Positions 6,751-6,792 of a DNA stretch of 6,792 bases are shown here, in pieces (the stretch's first letter is position 1; each line of letters begins with the position of its first letter). The notes beneath the pieces are model-generated. The model saw nothing but the letters and a program-made list of their open reading frames with translations. It was not told where the DNA came from and did no database searches. Source of the DNA: Bacteroidales bacterium (GTDB lineage Bacteria > Bacteroidota > Bacteroidia > Bacteroidales > WRGA01); NCBI GenBank assembly GCA_031279795.1, contig JAITHZ010000139.1, positions 1 to 6,792 of the forward strand, in the 5' to 3' direction. A program made the position numbers and the translations under genes.

Positions 6751-6792
6751 TACAAAAAACGATACTGGTTAATCAAATATATTATTTTTAGA

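Overview
The window looks like chromosomal DNA of a member of the Bacteroidota, probably Bacteroidales. Three things point there: a MurF-alanine racemase fusion protein, an RNase Z with a Bacteroidetes-style exosite arm, and -7 promoter boxes of the form TAnnTTTG in front of every transcription unit, with no clear Shine-Dalgarno sequences. It encodes five genes plus one doubtful mini-ORF. No tRNA, rRNA, CRISPR array, transposase or recognisable insertion sequence was found.

Left part, minus strand (1-2427): a secreted family-10 glycosyl-hydrolase-like protein (862-2382, DigH/YddW/DUF187 type, with a C-terminal FN3-like domain) is followed, 74 bp downstream, by thiD (1-787), which runs off the left edge a few residues before its expected end. 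The short gap holds a separate thiD promoter. Its spacer contains an 8-bp inverted repeat that abuts the -7 box, a possible operator.

Centre (2428-3247): the divergent junction carries an array of TCNTAAT heptamers, three in one orientation and then nine in the other, so it is both tandem and inverted. Right next to it is the best promoter of the window (TTTG-N20-TAATTTTG), which drives an AT-rich, strongly acidic 189-residue protein of unknown function (2678-3247). This island differs in composition from its surroundings and looks like an inserted accessory gene.

Right part, plus strand (3333-6750): a promoter leads into murF-alr (3367-5829) and then rnz (5833-6750), separated by only 3 bp and so very probably co-transcribed. 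MurF-Alr makes D-alanine and adds D-Ala-D-Ala to the peptidoglycan precursor. RNase Z matures tRNA 3' ends. The secreted glycosidase probably acts on peptidoglycan glycan strands, so two of the five genes concern the cell wall. ThiD belongs to thiamine synthesis.

The window is mostly core housekeeping sequence. The items worth a second look are the heptamer array, the orphan acidic protein beside it, and the inverted repeat in the thiD promoter. I see no convincing evidence for a new multi-gene system.
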